A stretch of DNA of 64,000 nucleotides from Psychrobacillus mangrovi. GTDB taxonomy: Bacteria > Bacillota > Bacilli > Bacillales_A > Planococcaceae. Under the pieces are notes generated by a model, which was given only the letters and a program-made list of their open reading frames with translations, was not told the DNA's origin and searched no databases. This document shows, piece after piece, positions 23,648 through 31,868 of the stretch; position 1 is the first letter of the stretch, and the number at the start of each line of letters is the position of its first letter. A program made the position numbers and the translations under genes. The DNA is taken from the NCBI RefSeq assembly GCF_037104765.1, contig NZ_JBAWSY010000004.1:1-64000 (forward strand), read 5' to 3'.

Positions 23648-24631
23648 GTGGATAATGTATTTGATTATGAAGATATTCAATTAATTCCGGCAAAATGTGT
23701 AGTTAATAGCCGTTCAGAATGTGATACAACTGTTACTTTAGGTGGGCATACTTTTAAGTTGCCTGTCGTTCCTGCCAATATGCAGACTATTATAGACGAT
23801 AAAATTGCAAATTACTTAGCAGAAAATGGTTATTTCTATATCATGCATCGTTTTGAGCCAGAAAAGCGTATTTCTTTTATTAAAGATATGCAATCACGTG
23901 GACTCATTGCATCGATTAGTGTTGGGGTCAAAGAAGAAGAATATACATTTATTGAACAATTAGCTGAAGAACAACTGGTTCCAGAGTTCATTACAATTGA
24001 TATTGCCCATGGGCATTCAAATGCTGTGATCAATATGATTCAACATATAAAAAAACATATACCAGTTAGCTTTGTTATTGCTGGTAATGTTGGTACACCA
24101 GAAGCAGTAAGAGAGTTAGAAAATGCTGGTGCCGATGCAACTAAAGTAGGTATTGGACCAGGTAAAGTGTGTATTACAAAGATTAAAACAGGATTTGGTA
24201 CAGGAGGTTGGCAATTAGCTGCACTTCGTTGGTGTGCAAAGGCTGCTAGTAAGCCGATCATCGCAGATGGAGGAATCCGCACACATGGGGATATCGCTAA
24301 ATCTGTACGTTTTGGTGCTTCTATGGTAATGATTGGTTCTCTATTTGCTGGACACGAAGAGTCACCAGGAAAAACTATCGAAAAAGATGGAAAGCTTTGT
24401 AAGGAATATTTCGGTTCTGCTTCTGAATTCCAAAAAGGTGAAAAGAAAAACGTAGAAGGTAAAAAAATGTATGTGGAGCACAAAGGGCCATTAGAAGATA
24501 CATTGAAAGAAATGGAACAAGACCTTCAATCCTCTATTTCTTATGCTGGTGGAAATAAACTAGATGCAATCCGAAATGTAGATTATGTAATTGTTAAAAA
24601 CTCAATCTTTAATGGTGATAAAGTATATTAA
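23648..24631 (+). CDS. guaC: GMP reductase
   Basis: Reduces GMP to IMP and ammonia with NADPH, linking guanine to adenine nucleotide pools. The 327-residue type-2 enzyme of Bacillales has the hallmark N-terminus MDNVFDYEDIQLIPAKCVVN, the catalytic loop GIGPGKVCITKIKTGFG (Cys near residue 175) and ADGGIRTHGDIAKSVRFGA. An in-frame GTG at 23639 overlaps the ribosome site AGGAG; the GTG at 23648, 8 nt after it, matches the family N-terminus. It has its own promoter and an operator-like dyad. Confidence 0.96.
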   Translation: MDNVFDYEDIQLIPAKCVVNSRSECDTTVTLGGHTFKLPVVPANMQTIIDDKIANYLAENGYFYIMHRFEPEKRISFIKDMQSRGLIASISVGVKEEEYTFIEQLAEEQLVPEFITIDIAHGHSNAVINMIQHIKKHIPVSFVIAGNVGTPEAVRELENAGADATKVGIGPGKVCITKIKTGFGTGGWQLAALRWCAKAASKPIIADGGIRTHGDIAKSVRFGASMVMIGSLFAGHEESPGKTIEKDGKLCKEYFGSASEFQKGEKKNVEGKKMYVEHKGPLEDTLKEMEQDLQSSISYAGGNKLDAIRNVDYVIVKNSIFNGDKVY

Positions 24632-24746
24632 ACACTTTTTTCATAAAATTAACAAAGGTATATATTTTTTGAAACAGACAAATGCTACAATAATGTTGTC
24701 ATTCATTATTAAATGAATAACATTAAAAAGTAGAGGAGTGTATCAT

Positions 24747-25175
24747 ATGGCTGTTGACGTATATCTTAATTTTAATGGAAATTGTCGCGAGGCTGCAGAG
24801 TTTTACGCAGAAGTTTTTAAAACAGAAAAGCCACAAATAATGACTTTTGGTGAAGCGCCACCAAGTCCCGATTACACACTACCAGAGGAAGCAAAAGATT
24901 TAGTTATGCATACTCGACTAAATATTAGTGGAAGTAATGTAATGTTTTCTGATGTTTTTCCTGGTTCTCCTTTTATTGAAGGTAACAATATTAGTCTTGC
25001 AGTTGTAAGTAAAGATGAAAATGAAATCAGATCAGCATTTGAAGCACTTAAAGAAGGCGGAAAAGTTGGAATGGAGCTCCAAGAAACTTTCTGGAGTAAA
25101 TGCTACGGATCCGTGAAGGACAAGTTCGGTATCGAATGGCAATTGAGTCTTGAAACCGATCAAATGCCTCAATAG
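24747..25175 (+). CDS. VOC superfamily protein, PhnB-like
   Basis: A 142-residue cytoplasmic protein of the glyoxalase/vicinal-oxygen-chelate fold (PhnB/YjdN type). It begins MAVDVYLNFNGNCREAAEFY, the typical first beta-alpha unit, and ends with FWSKCYGSVKDKFGIEWQLS, the conserved last strand (usually WG...D.fG..W). It is often misannotated as a methyltransferase; no enzymatic activity is firmly assigned to the family. The ATG at 24747 follows AGAGGAG by 8 nt; an upstream in-frame GTG overlaps that site. It has its own terminator. Confidence 0.86.
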   Translation: MAVDVYLNFNGNCREAAEFYAEVFKTEKPQIMTFGEAPPSPDYTLPEEAKDLVMHTRLNISGSNVMFSDVFPGSPFIEGNNISLAVVSKDENEIRSAFEALKEGGKVGMELQETFWSKCYGSVKDKFGIEWQLSLETDQMPQ

Positions 25176-25181
25176 AATAGC

Positions 25182-25220
25182 AAGGACTGTACAACGTAAT
25201 TTGTTGTACAGTCCTTTTTG
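25182..25220 (+). terminator. Terminator of the VOC protein gene
   Basis: Perfect 14 bp stem AAGGACTGTACAAC / GTTGTACAGTCCTT with a 7 nt loop and a T-rich tail. It also lies just before the stop of the convergent oxidase gene. Confidence 0.9.
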
Positions 25221-25224
25221 GTTT

Positions 25225-26580
25225 TTATATATAAAACATTTTCCCAGGATTAAGAATGCCCTTCGGGTCAAATAATGCTTTGACCGACTTCATTAATTCA
25301 ACAGCTTCCCCATGCTCGGCAACTTGGTATTTCATTTTCCCTAGACCTACCCCATGTTCACCAGTACATGTGCCACCAAGTTTGATCGCTTTCAGCGCAA
25401 TTTGTGAGTTTGTATATTCTGCTTTTTCAACTTCTACAGAATTATTTGGATCATACATAACAAGCGTATGGAAGTTACCATCCCCAACGTGTCCAAATAC
25501 TCCTCCTACTAGTCCGCTTTCTTCCAATAACTTACGACCAAATACAACCATTTCGGCCAATTTCGAAATAGGTACACATGAATCCGATCCCGTAGATACT
25601 TTCCCTTTAATATGCTTATATGCATATGCCATTTCATGTCGTGCTTTCCAAAGTTCTATACGTTCTTTCGAAGAATTTGCATGTTCCCAGTTTTTACAGC
25701 CAAATTCTTTCATTAGTTCTTCGACAACTGTAGCTTCTTCTTCCACGATATTCGGAGAGCCAGCAAATTCAAAGAAAAGGGAATGTGCTTCTGGAAATGT
25801 ATAATTTCCGTATTCATTTACTTGTTTAATACTTTCAGCGTCCACTAGTTCCATGCGCATTATTTGAATACCACTTGATAGAACAGCTTGAGCAGCTTCT
25901 GCACATTCACCAGGAGTTTCAAATGTGCAACGTGCAGCTAAAACTTTTTCGGGAATACCATGCAATTTGACCGTAACCTTAGTTATGATACCTAGAGTTC
26001 CTTCAGAACCTGTGAAAATTCCGTTTAAATGATAACCAGAGGAGGATTTTTTCGCTTTTGAACCAGTATGTATAATACTTCCATTCGCTAGAACTACTTC
26101 TAAGTCCAATACTTGGTCCCGCATTGAGCCATAACGTACTGCTGTAGTACCACTAGCATTGGTCGCAACCATACCACCTATAGAAGCATCAGCACCTGGA
26201 TCAATAGGGAAGTATAGTCCGTGTTTATTTACATACTCATTTAGCTGAAGACGTGTCATTCCAGGTTCTACCGTAATCATCAAATCTTCTGGGAAAAACT
26301 CCACTACTTTATTCATTTGATCAAAGTTTACTGAAATCCCTTTATTAATTGGAATGGCTTGGCCCTCTAAGCCAGAACCAGCACCATAAGGCGTTACTGG
26401 AACATCATATTCATTTGCTAATTGAAGTACTTTCACAACATCCTCCACATTTTCTGGGAAAAACACAAAATCTGGTTCTACCCGAGTATGGGAAGATTCA
26501 TCTCCACTATGGCGATAAAGCTCCGATTCACTTTGGCTCACTTTTTGGTTTCCAAGTTTTTCAATTAAACCTTTCAACAT
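25225..26580 (-). CDS. FAD-linked 2-hydroxyacid oxidase/dehydrogenase (GlcD family)
   Basis: A 451-residue flavoprotein of the VAO/PCMH superfamily that oxidises D-2-hydroxyacids such as glycolate or D-lactate. The FAD-binding domain has TPYGAGSGLEGQAIP near 62-76 and IDPGADASIGGMVATNASG near 124-142. The C-terminal domain has GVFGHVGDGNFHTLV and GTCTGEHGVGLGK. There are no GlcE/GlcF partners, so it resembles single-subunit D-lactate or glycolate dehydrogenases. It is divergent from an FCD-type GntR gene and the TRAP operon, which suggests that one hydroxyacid is imported and oxidised. The ATG at 26580 is preferred, with AGGTG 11 nt upstream; an in-frame GTG at 26592 lies inside that site. 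Confidence 0.9.
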   Translation of the reverse strand: MLKGLIEKLGNQKVSQSESELYRHSGDESSHTRVEPDFVFFPENVEDVVKVLQLANEYDVPVTPYGAGSGLEGQAIPINKGISVNFDQMNKVVEFFPEDLMITVEPGMTRLQLNEYVNKHGLYFPIDPGADASIGGMVATNASGTTAVRYGSMRDQVLDLEVVLANGSIIHTGSKAKKSSSGYHLNGIFTGSEGTLGIITKVTVKLHGIPEKVLAARCTFETPGECAEAAQAVLSSGIQIMRMELVDAESIKQVNEYGNYTFPEAHSLFFEFAGSPNIVEEEATVVEELMKEFGCKNWEHANSSKERIELWKARHEMAYAYKHIKGKVSTGSDSCVPISKLAEMVVFGRKLLEESGLVGGVFGHVGDGNFHTLVMYDPNNSVEVEKAEYTNSQIALKAIKLGGTCTGEHGVGLGKMKYQVAEHGEAVELMKSVKALFDPKGILNPGKMFYI

Positions 26581-26621
26581 AATTAAAAACACCTAACTTT
26601 CTAACAATTCTAAAATTTTTA

Positions 26622-26668
26622 TTTACAAGAATAGTAGCATAATATATTATGCTTGTATACAGTATACA
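26622..26668 (+). promoter_or_regulatory. Promoter and GntR-type operator of the FCD regulator/TRAP operon
   Basis: -35 TTTACA (26622-26627) and -10 TATTAT (26645-26650), 17 bp apart. The perfect palindrome TGTATAC-A-GTATACA (26654-26668) covers the predicted start site. It has the GT...AC spacing usual for FadR-subfamily GntR operators, so autoregulation is likely, and the divergent oxidase gene could be controlled from the same site. Confidence 0.6.
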
Positions 26669-26684
26669 GGAAGGAGGGAGGCTA

Positions 26685-27353
26685 TTGAAAAAGATACTTT
26701 CGAAAGAATCTCTTGCAGATCAAGCATTTAAGAGTATCAAGGATTCAATCATTGCCGGGAAGCTTGAACCAAAAGAAGAGTTACCAGAAGAAAAGTTAGC
26801 AATAGATTTAGGAATCAGTCGCACTCCAATACGAGAAGCATTGAAGAAGTTAGCGGCAGAAGGGCTCATACAGTTAAATAAAGCAAAGCCAGCAACTGTA
26901 GCGACTTTTTCAATAGATGATGCGCTGCATTATATGGAAATAAGAAGACTTTTAGAAATTTATAATATCAATAAAAATGCTGATAAAGTCACTGAAAAAA
27001 TACTGTATGATTTACAAATCAATTTGGAAGAACAATTAAAGTCGATCAATCGTAATGATTTTCATTCATTTATTGATTTAGACAGAGAGTTCCATTTAAT
27101 CCTTGCAAGTATTGGGGATAATTTGAAGTTAGGGGAGCTCATACATGATTCGAATGCTAGAGTTAATCGAGCATTTCTGATCCTTTCCAATACGTTACAA
27201 ATGAGTGCTGAGAAAGCCCATCTCGAACACACGAAGATAGTAAAAGCACTTCAAAATCATCAAAAGGATTTAGCAAAACAACTTATGACAAGTCACCTAG
27301 ATAATGTAGAAAAAAGATTTTTATCATATTTTACTCAGGGGGAAATAAAATGA
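26685..27353 (+). CDS. GntR family regulator, FadR subfamily (FCD domain)
   Basis: A 222-residue repressor-type regulator. The winged helix lies at about 8-75 (IRVS-type helix LGISRTPIREALKKLAAEGLI). The all-helical FCD ligand domain at about 80-215 includes REFHLILASIGDN and HLEHTKIVKAL, which carry the usual acidic and histidine metal or ligand residues. FCD proteins sense small carboxylates such as lactate, glycolate or hexuronates. The TTG at 26685 follows AAGGAGGGAG by 4-5 nt; the upstream in-frame ATG lies before the operator. Its stop overlaps the start of the TRAP binding protein by 4 bp (ATGA), so it is the first gene of the transporter operon. Confidence 0.92.
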   Translation: MKKILSKESLADQAFKSIKDSIIAGKLEPKEELPEEKLAIDLGISRTPIREALKKLAAEGLIQLNKAKPATVATFSIDDALHYMEIRRLLEIYNINKNADKVTEKILYDLQINLEEQLKSINRNDFHSFIDLDREFHLILASIGDNLKLGELIHDSNARVNRAFLILSNTLQMSAEKAHLEHTKIVKALQNHQKDLAKQLMTSHLDNVEKRFLSYFTQGEIK

Positions 27354-28375
27354 AAAAATTATTCGCATTATTACTAATCATTGTTTTAGCACTATCCGCA
27401 TGTGGAAGACCGACCGAAACAGTAACTACATCTAGTACAGGGAAGTCTGAAGGTTCATACACAATTCGAATCGCGTACTTAGTTTCTGAAGAGCAATCCT
27501 CTCATATTGCAGCTAAAACTTTTAAAGAAAAGCTTGAAAAAGAGTCTGATGGTCGGTTAAAAGTTGAGTTATATCCAAATGGACAACTATATGCATCAGA
27601 CCGAGAAGCGATTGAAGCAGTTCAGCTTGGAAATATTGAAATGACCATTCCAGCCGTAGCACCTCTTGCATCATTTAATAAAAAATTTATGGTATTCGAT
27701 TTACCATTTTTGTTTAATGATAATGACGCGGCATACCGAGCGTTGGATGGAGCTCTTGGAGAACAATTACTTGGAGAATTGGAGAACAATGATTTGAAGG
27801 GACTTGTTTTTGCTGAAAATGGCTTCCGTCATATGTCTAACAATAACGGTCCGATTCATGGGGTAGCGGACTTAAAAGGATTGAAATACCGTACACTTGA
27901 AAATCCAGTGCATACAGATACATTTAAAGCATTCGGTGCAAACGCATCACCATTTGCATTTGGTGAGTTATATACCGCACTTCAACAAAAAACATATGAT
28001 GCAATGGAATCACCGATTTCTCTATATTACACAAACAAGTTTTATGAAGTACAAGACTACTTAACGATTACTTCACATGTTTATGCCGCAACTATTTTGT
28101 TAATGAATAATGACTTTTTCAATACATTACCTGAAGACCTTCAACAATTAGTTGTAAAGACTTCTGAAGAATATAGAACAGAACAACGTAAGCTTGCTCA
28201 AAAACAAGACGTAGATTTCTTAAACAAACTGAAAGAATCCGGAATGGAAGTGAATGAATTAACAACAGAAGAACGTGAAGAATTTAGAGCTGCAACGAAA
28301 ACTGTTTACGATAAATACGTTTCAGAAATCGGTGAAGATTTAGTTAAAATGGCTGAAGATGCAAACAATCAATAA
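27350..28375 (+). CDS. TRAP transporter substrate-binding lipoprotein, DctP family
   Basis: A 341-residue extracytoplasmic binding protein that captures a carboxylate for the DctQM membrane pair. The lipoprotein signal has its lipobox LSAC at Cys18. Mature motifs are typical of DctP: GSYTIRIAYLVSEEQSSHIA, VELYPNGQLYASDREAIEAV near 80-99, FDLPFLFND and the conserved LKGLKYRTLENPVH with the arginine that binds the substrate carboxylate. It starts within the regulator stop (ATGA) and is followed by DctQ after 26 nt. The ligand is inferred to be a 2-hydroxyacid or related carboxylate because of the adjoining oxidase. Confidence 0.93.
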   Translation: MKKLFALLLIIVLALSACGRPTETVTTSSTGKSEGSYTIRIAYLVSEEQSSHIAAKTFKEKLEKESDGRLKVELYPNGQLYASDREAIEAVQLGNIEMTIPAVAPLASFNKKFMVFDLPFLFNDNDAAYRALDGALGEQLLGELENNDLKGLVFAENGFRHMSNNNGPIHGVADLKGLKYRTLENPVHTDTFKAFGANASPFAFGELYTALQQKTYDAMESPISLYYTNKFYEVQDYLTITSHVYAATILLMNNDFFNTLPEDLQQLVVKTSEEYRTEQRKLAQKQDVDFLNKLKESGMEVNELTTEEREEFRAATKTVYDKYVSEIGEDLVKMAEDANNQ

Positions 28376-28401
28376 TAAGGGAAAGGAATGAGGAAAGGTT
28401 T

Positions 28402-28896
28402 ATGTTAAAGAAATTTGCGAAGTTTGAAGAAATCCTCCTTGTTTGGTCACTTGTTATTATGGTTGCCTTAATTTTTGGACAAGTAGTTGGTAGAAAAGTT
28501 TTTGAATCTGCTCCAAGTTGGACAGAGGAAATGGCGAGGTATATTCATATTTTTCAAGTTTGGATCGGCGCAAGCTATGCCGTAAAATTACGACAACATA
28601 TAAGAGTGGAAGCGTTTGTTACACGCTTCCATGGAACTTTTCGTCAAGTACTAGAAACGATTTCAATTCTCATATGGTTTGTCATGGCACTTTTTTTGGC
28701 GGTATTTGGAACAGAACTAGTGTTGAGTAGTATTGAACATGGCCAACTAGCACCTGCTATGCAAATTCCAGTTTGGATTGCTTACTTAGCTATTCCACTT
28801 GGGGGTTTAGGAATGGCTATTCGATTAATTGTCCAACTAGTGGAGGTATGGAAAGGAAACTATGACAAACCAGCAGATGAGGAGATAATCGCATGA
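28402..28896 (+). CDS. TRAP transporter small permease, DctQ family
   Basis: A 164-residue membrane protein with four hydrophobic segments (about 12-30, 46-66, 86-108, 124-146). The family run TEEMARYIHIFQVWIGASYAVKLRQHIRVE lies near residues 40-69. It overlaps DctM by 4 bp (ATGA). It acts with DctM as a sodium-coupled secondary importer fed by the DctP lipoprotein. Confidence 0.92.
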   Translation: MLKKFAKFEEILLVWSLVIMVALIFGQVVGRKVFESAPSWTEEMARYIHIFQVWIGASYAVKLRQHIRVEAFVTRFHGTFRQVLETISILIWFVMALFLAVFGTELVLSSIEHGQLAPAMQIPVWIAYLAIPLGGLGMAIRLIVQLVEVWKGNYDKPADEEIIA

Positions 28897-30176
28897 CAGT
28901 AGCATTATTATTTGGTACGTTATTCATTTGCTTATTAGTCGGTGTGCCGATTGCCATCTCACTTGGGATTTCAGCTCTAGTTGCCATCTATTTTGGTTCT
29001 ACATTACCCCTTGGGATTATTGCACAAAAAGCATTTACTTCTCTTGATTCATTTCCTTTATTGGCAATTCCTTTTTTCATGCTCGCGGGGGTGCTGATGA
29101 GTAAAGGTGGGGTTTCCAAACGTTTACTAGATATGGCTGCGGCAATGGTAGGTTGGGTTGTAGGTGGACTTTCTTTAGTGACTATTGTTGCTTCAATGTT
29201 TTTTGCGGCAATATCCGGTTCAGGTCCAGCAACGGTTGCGGCAATAGGTGGTTTTATGATTCCTGAAATGAAAAAGAAGAGATATGATGGCGGATTCGCG
29301 GCAGCAGTTTCTGCATCTGCGGGCTCTATTGGTGTTATTATTCCACCCTCTATTCCTTTTGTATTATATGGAGTAATAGGAAGTGTATCTGTAGGAAGTA
29401 TGTTCTTAGCAGGTATTCTACCAGGAATTCTAATTGGAATTGTTCTAATGATAACAGCTTATATAATTGCGAAAAAGAGAGGGTATACTTCGGAAAAAAA
29501 TGCGACTTTTTCATTTAAGGATGTATTAAAAGCTACTTTTGATGCAAAATGGGCACTGCTTATTCCGGTTATCATATTAGGTGGGATATATGGGGGATTT
29601 TTCTCTCCAACCGAAGCGGCGGTAGTAGCGGTGGTTTATTCTTTAATAGTAGGACTTTATGTATATAAAGAACTTACATGGAAAACTGTCTATGAATGTT
29701 TTCGAGAAGCAGTTGTTATTAATGCAACAACAATGATTATTATTGGACTTTCTGTTTCGTTTGCTTACTTTATGACGTTAGAACAAGTTCCAAATGATAT
29801 TTCAACTTTCTTAACAGAATTATCTACTAATCCAATTGTCATTTTAATAGCGATTAATATCATACTATTAATAGTTGGTATGTTTATTGATACTATATCT
29901 GCGCTTGTGATTTTAACACCAATCTTATTGCCTATTGTAGTTGCAGTTGGCATTGATCCAATACATTTTGGCGTTATTTTAGTCGCTAACTTAGCGATTG
30001 GTTTTATCACACCGCCACTTGGTGTAAACTTATTTGTAGCCTCAAGTGTAGGAAATGTAAAGTTTGAAAAAATAGTCATGGCGGTTATTCCGTTTCTTTT
30101 CTCAATGATTATTTGTTTACTCGTCATTACATTTGTACCAAGTTTGTCTTTATGGCTACCAAGTTTTTTTAAGTAA
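28893..30176 (+). CDS. TRAP transporter large permease, DctM family
   Basis: A 427-residue polytopic permease carrying the transport pathway. Family runs are FPLLAIPFFMLAGVLMSKGG near 53-72, AAISGSGPATVAAIG near 109-123, SAGSIGVIIPPSIPFVLYG and the C-terminal FGVILVANLAIGFITPPLG. Length is typical. It ends 27 nt before the aminotransferase gene, which is likely co-transcribed. Confidence 0.94.
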   Translation: MTVALLFGTLFICLLVGVPIAISLGISALVAIYFGSTLPLGIIAQKAFTSLDSFPLLAIPFFMLAGVLMSKGGVSKRLLDMAAAMVGWVVGGLSLVTIVASMFFAAISGSGPATVAAIGGFMIPEMKKKRYDGGFAAAVSASAGSIGVIIPPSIPFVLYGVIGSVSVGSMFLAGILPGILIGIVLMITAYIIAKKRGYTSEKNATFSFKDVLKATFDAKWALLIPVIILGGIYGGFFSPTEAAVVAVVYSLIVGLYVYKELTWKTVYECFREAVVINATTMIIIGLSVSFAYFMTLEQVPNDISTFLTELSTNPIVILIAINIILLIVGMFIDTISALVILTPILLPIVVAVGIDPIHFGVILVANLAIGFITPPLGVNLFVASSVGNVKFEKIVMAVIPFLFSMIICLLVITFVPSLSLWLPSFFK

Positions 30177-30203
30177 TATAAAGTGAAAGAAGGATGAAGT
30201 AGT

Positions 30204-31364
30204 ATGTCTTTGAGCATCAATCCACGTGCTAATACACTAACAGTACCAGGAATTCGGCAGTTTTCTAATCAACTGGTTAACTTTCCGAACGCTATTAATT
30301 TAACAATTGGGCAGCCAGACTTTCCAACTCCAGTCGCAGTAAAAGAGGCGGGGATTCGAGCGATTGAACAGAACTTAACTGGATATTCTCATAATGCAGG
30401 ATTACTAGAACTTAGAGAAGCGGTAAATACCTTTTTCTCGAATAAATACGGTTTCTCTTATGATCCTCAAAATGAAATTGTCATTACTAATGGAGCTAGT
30501 GAAGCAATTGACTCGATTTTCCGGACGATTTTAGAGGAGGGGGATGAGGTAATTTTACCAGCCCCAATATATTCAGGTTATGTCCCAGTAATTGAATTAT
30601 GTGGTGCAAAAGTTGTCTATTTGGATACGACGGAAACGGGGTTTCAGCCATCAGCGAAAAATTTAGAGAGACTTATTACAGAAAAAACAAAAGCAATTTT
30701 GTTTAACAATCCTTCCAATCCTACTGGTGTTATAATACAAAAGGACACAATGGATGAATTAGTACAAATGCTGAAGGAAAAAGAAGTCTTTATCCTGACT
30801 GATGAAATATATAGTGAAAATACTTTCTCGGGTGAACATCATTCATTTGCTGCATATAAAGAGCTTCAACATAAACTTTTTTATATTCATGGTGTTTCGA
30901 AATCTCATTCAATGACTGGATGGCGTGTTGGATTCTTAATGGGACCAGCTACAATTATGAAACAAGTAATGTTGGTGCATGCATATAACTCAATTTGCGC
31001 TTCTTTACCTGCTCAACATGCTGCAATTGAAGCACTAACAAATTCAAAAGATACTCCAAGTGAGATGAACGTGGAATATGTGAAAAGACGTGATTATGTC
31101 TATAACCGTTTAGTTGGGATGGGATTCTCAGTAGAAAAGCCAAATGGTGCATTTTATATTTTCCCATCAATTAAAGCTTTTGGCATGAACTCATTTGATT
31201 TCGCAACGAAGTTGTTACAAGAAGGTGGAGTTGCAGTTGTTCCGGGTAGCACATTTACACCATATGGAGAAGGATATATTCGTATATCGTATGCCTATTC
31301 TATGGAAGTGCTTAAAGAAGGTTTAAATCGAGTAGAGAAATTTATTCAAACTATTCAAAAGTAA
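30204..31364 (+). CDS. patA: Class I/II PLP aminotransferase, PatA-like
   Basis: A 386-residue fold-type-I aminotransferase. N-terminal NPRANTLTVPGIRQFSNQL, GQPDFPTP, NNPSNPTGV, the PLP-lysine run HGVSKSHSMTGWRVGF and the C-terminal SIKAFGMNSFDFATKLL closely follow B. subtilis PatA. PatA is assigned as N-acetyl-LL-diaminopimelate aminotransferase (lysine and peptidoglycan precursor route) with some aromatic activity. Here it is the last gene of the TRAP operon, so it may instead or also act on a 2-oxo acid made by the neighbouring oxidase. The ATG follows GAAGGATG by 7 nt. The PatA assignment is by sequence memory, without a search. Confidence 0.87.
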   Translation: MSLSINPRANTLTVPGIRQFSNQLVNFPNAINLTIGQPDFPTPVAVKEAGIRAIEQNLTGYSHNAGLLELREAVNTFFSNKYGFSYDPQNEIVITNGASEAIDSIFRTILEEGDEVILPAPIYSGYVPVIELCGAKVVYLDTTETGFQPSAKNLERLITEKTKAILFNNPSNPTGVIIQKDTMDELVQMLKEKEVFILTDEIYSENTFSGEHHSFAAYKELQHKLFYIHGVSKSHSMTGWRVGFLMGPATIMKQVMLVHAYNSICASLPAQHAAIEALTNSKDTPSEMNVEYVKRRDYVYNRLVGMGFSVEKPNGAFYIFPSIKAFGMNSFDFATKLLQEGGVAVVPGSTFTPYGEGYIRISYAYSMEVLKEGLNRVEKFIQTIQK

Positions 31365-31868
31365 TTTAGATAGGTTTTTAAGTCTATATAACTCTAAATT
31401 TATTAAGTTTAATATGTTCAAGTTACCGCTCAATTGTAGTTGATATAAATTTCAATCAAGTTACTGGTGTATAATTATTGAAAAAATAGTGGGGCTATCT
31501 AATAAGTCCCTAAAACAAAGCAGATGAAGAAAAGGGACTCGATTTTCTTCAACTGCTTTTGTATTTCCATCTAATAATGTTTATTAATGATTGGAGTGAA
31601 AGGCGGCGACTCCTGCGGGAAAGCGAGACAGTCCGGGACCCCGCACGTAGCGTATTAGATGAAGGAAGGCTAAGAGCGCCTCGTCCTGAGTCGCCGCCTT
31701 CATGACCAACATCCTGTTAGCCTGAGGAGGCTCGGCGCTCGCCCGCGGAAAGCGTCCGCCTGAAACGGAAATCTATCGCACTTATTAATAGAAGCTACGA
31801 AGAAAGAGGCTCCCTAAAAAGTCATTTTTATGACTTTCTGGATAGCCACTTATTATATAAATTAAAAC
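31365..31868. other. Gene-free stretch after the TRAP operon
   Basis: About 120 bp of AT-rich sequence, then a long composite element with terminal inverted repeats (31488-31850). A possible terminator for the upstream operon is the hairpin 31517-31559 (AAAGCAG-AT-GAAGAAAA / TTTTCTTC-AA-CTGCTTT). Confidence 0.65.
31488..31850. mobile_element. MITE-like composite repeat with imperfect terminal inverted repeats
   Basis: The left end AGTGGGGCTATCTAATAAGT and the right end, read in reverse, AGTGGCTATCCAGAAAGT are imperfect inverted repeats. Inside are a hairpin (31517-31559), a 13 bp inverted pair AAGGCGGCGACTC (31600-31612) / GAGTCGCCGCCTT (31688-31700), and the GC-rich motif ending GCTCGCCCGCGGAAAGCGTC near 31737-31756. 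Similar GC-rich stretches are scattered between genes in many Bacillaceae genomes. There is no coding capacity, so any movement would need a transposase in trans. Confidence 0.65.

Noticed and set aside
24040..24483. Antisense open frame of 147 codons inside guaC
   Set aside because: Shadow of the guaC codons; rich in Pro and Ser as expected of the opposite strand.
24747..25175. 3-demethylubiquinone methyltransferase, a name often given to this family
   Set aside because: The sequence is a VOC-fold PhnB-like protein with no methyltransferase motifs.
25256..25804. Open frame of 182 codons opposite the GlcD-type oxidase
   Set aside because: It lies inside an intact conserved gene, and the product has no coherent domain.
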